DNA of 8,698 bases from an uncultured Clostridia bacterium (GTDB taxonomy: Bacteria > Bacillota > Clostridia > TANB77 > CAG-508): contig CANPWI010000061.1 of assembly GCA_947584125.1 (NCBI GenBank), positions 1 through 8,698 on the forward strand. Direction: 5' to 3'. Shown here piece after piece: positions 6,745 to 8,698 of this stretch. Below the pieces are notes generated by a model. It did no database searches. It was not told where the DNA came from and saw only the letters and a program-made list of their open reading frames with translations. Position numbers and translations under genes: made by a program. Each line of letters starts with the position of its first letter. The first letter of the stretch is position 1.

Positions 6745-7644
6745 TTAGTCTTCATATTTAGTTTTTTCATCTAGTTTTTCTAGTCTTTCTAACTCTTGTA
6801 ATTCTTTATCTTCTATGTCATCATTTTCTTCTGCATTTTTTATTACTACAACATCTTTTACATCATATTTTTTATAGAAAAATCCTTCTTTATCTTTAAA
6901 TTTTACTCTTATTTTCTCTTTTAAAATTTCTATTGAGTCTACTACCCCTTCTCCTTCTTCTGTTTTTACAATAGAGCCTACTTTTGGAAGTTTTGCAAGC
7001 TTATCTTCATACGCTTCTTGTTCGTATTTTAAACAGCACATTAGTCTGCCGCAGTTTCCAGATATTTTTGATGGTGTTAGTGCAATGTTTTGTTCTTTTG
7101 CCATTTTTATTGATACTGTTTCAAAATTATTTAAAAATGAACAACAACAAAGTTCTCTCCCACAAATACCATTTCCTCCAAGTCTTTTTACCTCATCTCT
7201 AACTCCAATTTGTCTAAGCTCTATTCTTGTTTTAAATATTGCAGCTAGATCTTTAACTAAGTCTCTAAAATCTATTCTTCCATCTGCTGTGAAATAAAAT
7301 AATATTTTACTATTGTCAAATTTATATTCAACTTCTACAAGATTCATGTCTAATTTATGCTTTTTTATATTTTTTAATGCTATATCAAAAGCTTCTTTTT
7401 CCTTTACTTTATTATCTTCATAATGTTTTTTATCTTCTTTTGTTGCAACTCTTATTATTTTCTTTAATGGATTATTAAGCTTTTCTTCTGGTATTTGTCT
7501 GTTTGGAATTATTACCTCAGCATAATCTTCCCCCATTGATGTTTCTACTATTACAAAGTCACCTTTTGAAATTTTTTTATCTTCTGGGTCAAAGAAATAA
7601 ATTTTTCCTGGCTTTTTAAATCTAACCCCTATTATATTTTTCAA
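6745..7644 (-). CDS. ricT: RicT/YaaT, PSP1-domain protein of the Ric (Y) complex
   Basis: This protein is about 299 residues, close to family length. It starts KNIIGVRFKKPGKIYFFDP, followed by the PSP1 core. Cysteine motifs GICGRELCCCSF (Cys161, 166, 167, 168) and GNCGRLMCCLKYE (Cys198, 203, 204) are hallmarks of the family. In B. subtilis RicT works with RicA and RicF, binds [4Fe-4S] clusters and aids RNase Y-dependent mRNA processing, affecting sporulation, competence and biofilm. The C-terminus is acidic and probably helical. I prefer the TTG start at 7644, since GGGAGG lies about ten bases before it and homologues begin at this point. An ATG at 7662 lies on that GGAGG and has no ribosome binding site of its own. 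The gene follows the holB stop by two bases. Confidence 0.9.
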   Translation of the reverse strand: MKNIIGVRFKKPGKIYFFDPEDKKISKGDFVIVETSMGEDYAEVIIPNRQIPEEKLNNPLKKIIRVATKEDKKHYEDNKVKEKEAFDIALKNIKKHKLDMNLVEVEYKFDNSKILFYFTADGRIDFRDLVKDLAAIFKTRIELRQIGVRDEVKRLGGNGICGRELCCCSFLNNFETVSIKMAKEQNIALTPSKISGNCGRLMCCLKYEQEAYEDKLAKLPKVGSIVKTEEGEGVVDSIEILKEKIRVKFKDKEGFFYKKYDVKDVVVIKNAEENDDIEDKELQELERLEKLDEKTKYED

Positions 7645-7646
7645 AA

Positions 7647-8547
7647 CTATCTTTCCTCCCATATATTAAGCAATAACTTGTCTATTGTCATATCATAATT
7701 ATTACTTGATTTTATACTATTTTTTGCCGCTTCTACAGCTTTAATATATTCTATGTATTTTTGATTTTCATTAATTTTTTCGAAAAATAATATATTTATA
7801 TAATCTAATATATCTTGTATATCATCTTTGTTTTTATATAGTATATCTAATTTGTTTAGTACATCTATTAATTTATATTCTTGAACATTATTAAATATTT
7901 TTTCAACTTGTGTGTATATGTCCTTTTTTTCGTGTATTAATAATGCCTTTTGTATACTTCCTTGACATGCTTTTAGCATATTTTTGCTTATGTTTTCTCC
8001 TGGAAATTTTTCTTTTAAAAATTTTTCTATTAGTTCTACTTTTATTGGATTAAATATAATTTTAGTACATCTTGATTTTATTGTATTTAAAAATTTATTT
8101 TCGTTTGAACCTATTAATATAATTACTATATATTCTGGTGGTTCTTCAAGTGTTTTTAGTAAACAATTTCCGTGCTTCCTTAGTCATATTATCACTGTTG
8201 TTTATTATATATACCTTCTTGTTTGATATTATAGGTTTCTCTAAAATTTTGGCCTGCATATTTCTTATTTGTTCAACTTTTATTGTTTCATTTTCATTAT
8301 CTAATATTACTATATCTGGATTATTATTTGTGTTAAACTCTATACAAGACTTACATTTACATTCATCTGTTATGTTTTCTTTATTATTTGTACATAATAT
8401 CATTTTTGCAAATTGTTTAGCAAATATTTTTTTTCCTATTCCTTCTGGTCCTATAAACATATAACTATGTGAAAGTTTTTGATTTTCTATTGTATTTATT
8501 AACAATTCTTTTACTTTATCATTTCCTATTATGTTATCAAAAATCAT
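7647..8547 (-). CDS. holB: DNA polymerase III clamp-loader subunit delta', one +1 frame change needed
   Basis: With one base skipped, this gives a 299-residue delta' subunit. It begins MIFDNIIGNDKVKELLI, has a Walker A-like GPEGIGKK (residues 33-40) and a zinc module of Cys52, 63, 65 and 68. Frame one reaches MTKEA (to residue 125) and then runs to a stop at 8146. The next frame continues NCLLKTLEEPPEY and includes the IKSRC clamp-loader motif (SRC, residues 158-160) and the C-terminal collar helices, ending NIWEER at 7647. A 133-residue product would lack SRC and the oligomerisation domain. The gene is essential in bacteria studied, so the frame must be restored or the sequence is wrong here. 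The start at 8547 is 16 bases after the signal peptidase stop and preceded by GGGAAGG. The TAG stop lies two bases before ricT. Confidence 0.88.
8169..8172 (-). other. Frame-change site CGGA in holB
   Basis: On the coding strand the zero frame reads AAG GAA GCA CGG AAA TTG. Skipping one base around CGGA gives GCA GGA AAT TGT TTA CTA AAA (A-G-N-C-L-L-K), or A-R-N-C-L-L-K if the extra base is the following G or A. Both fit the conserved NxLLKTLEEP region. The zero-frame stop TGA is eight codons beyond CGG. A weak Shine-Dalgarno-like AAGGA lies directly upstream. Confidence 0.7.
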
Positions 8548-8563
8548 TTATTACCTTCCCTTT

Positions 8564-8698
8564 TTAAATCTTACCAAATACATTTAAAGGCCAAAATCTT
8601 AGTACTACTTTTCCCTCTAGTTTTTCGATAGGAATACATCCAAAAGACCTACAATCTTTGCTTTCTGGTCTATTATCTCCCATAGCAAAAATACATCC
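8564..8698 (-). CDS. lepB: Signal peptidase I, C-terminal end (cut by the window edge)
   Basis: Only the last 44 residues are present. They start GCIFAMGDNRPESKDCRSFG and end RFWPLNVFGKI. MGDNRxxSxDxRxFG is the conserved box E of type I signal peptidases (family S26), which hold the active-site loop; the catalytic serine and lysine lie beyond the window. The usual DSR is DCR here. The enzyme sits in the membrane and cleaves signal peptides outside the cell. Its stop at 8564-8566 is 16 bases before holB, implying cotranscription. Confidence 0.9.
   Translation of the reverse strand, partial: GCIFAMGDNRPESKDCRSFGCIPIEKLEGKVVLRFWPLNVFGKI

Noticed and set aside
7984..8464. Plus-strand open frames opposite holB
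   Set aside because: They are the antisense shadow of the clamp-loader gene, hydrophobic and low in complexity.
1..8698. CRISPR array, tRNA or rRNA gene, insertion sequence or prophage
   Set aside because: I saw no regularly spaced direct repeats outside the GLUG coding repeats, no cloverleaf-like segment, and no transposase or integrase coding.

Overview
The window looks like a chromosomal segment of a low-GC, strictly anaerobic Firmicute, most likely an uncultured Clostridia-type bacterium. The evidence is the very AT-rich sequence, near-exclusive AGA for arginine, strong GGAGG-type ribosome binding sites, a four-subunit ferredoxin-dependent 2-oxoacid oxidoreductase, a clostridial 2[4Fe-4S] ferredoxin, and the Gram-positive holB-ricT gene pair. 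I cannot name a genus from this.

Layout. (1) 69-1478, minus: a pilin-like membrane-anchored protein carrying a GLUG-repeat beta-helix. (2) 1491-1676: a divergent intergenic region with a good SigA-type promoter on each strand. (3) 1677-4734, plus: the porG-porD-porA-porB operon for a heterotetrameric pyruvate:ferredoxin oxidoreductase, closed by a hairpin whose loop is the porB stop codon. (4) 4765-6347, minus: a Nudix hydrolase gene downstream of a frameshifted short-chain dehydrogenase gene. (5) 6466-6490: a terminator usable from both sides. (6) 6519-8698, minus: signal peptidase I (3' end only), frameshifted holB, ricT and a 58-residue ferredoxin, packed as one operon.

The por enzyme exchanges electrons with ferredoxin, and the small ferredoxin at 6519-6695 is a plausible partner although it sits in another operon. 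holB and ricT are housekeeping genes (clamp loader; RNA-processing accessory protein) that are neighbours in many Firmicutes.

The most interesting signal: two genes, holB and the dehydrogenase, each need one +1 frame change to give a full-length protein. Both changes fall on the same tetranucleotide, CGGA on the coding strand, with CGG in the zero frame. By my reading these are the only two in-frame CGG codons in the whole window; every other CGG triplet in a gene is out of frame. Either this is a shared sequencing or assembly artefact, or CGG is a hungry or unassigned codon here and CGGA is read with a +1 shift. holB is normally essential, so a true null mutation is unlikely.
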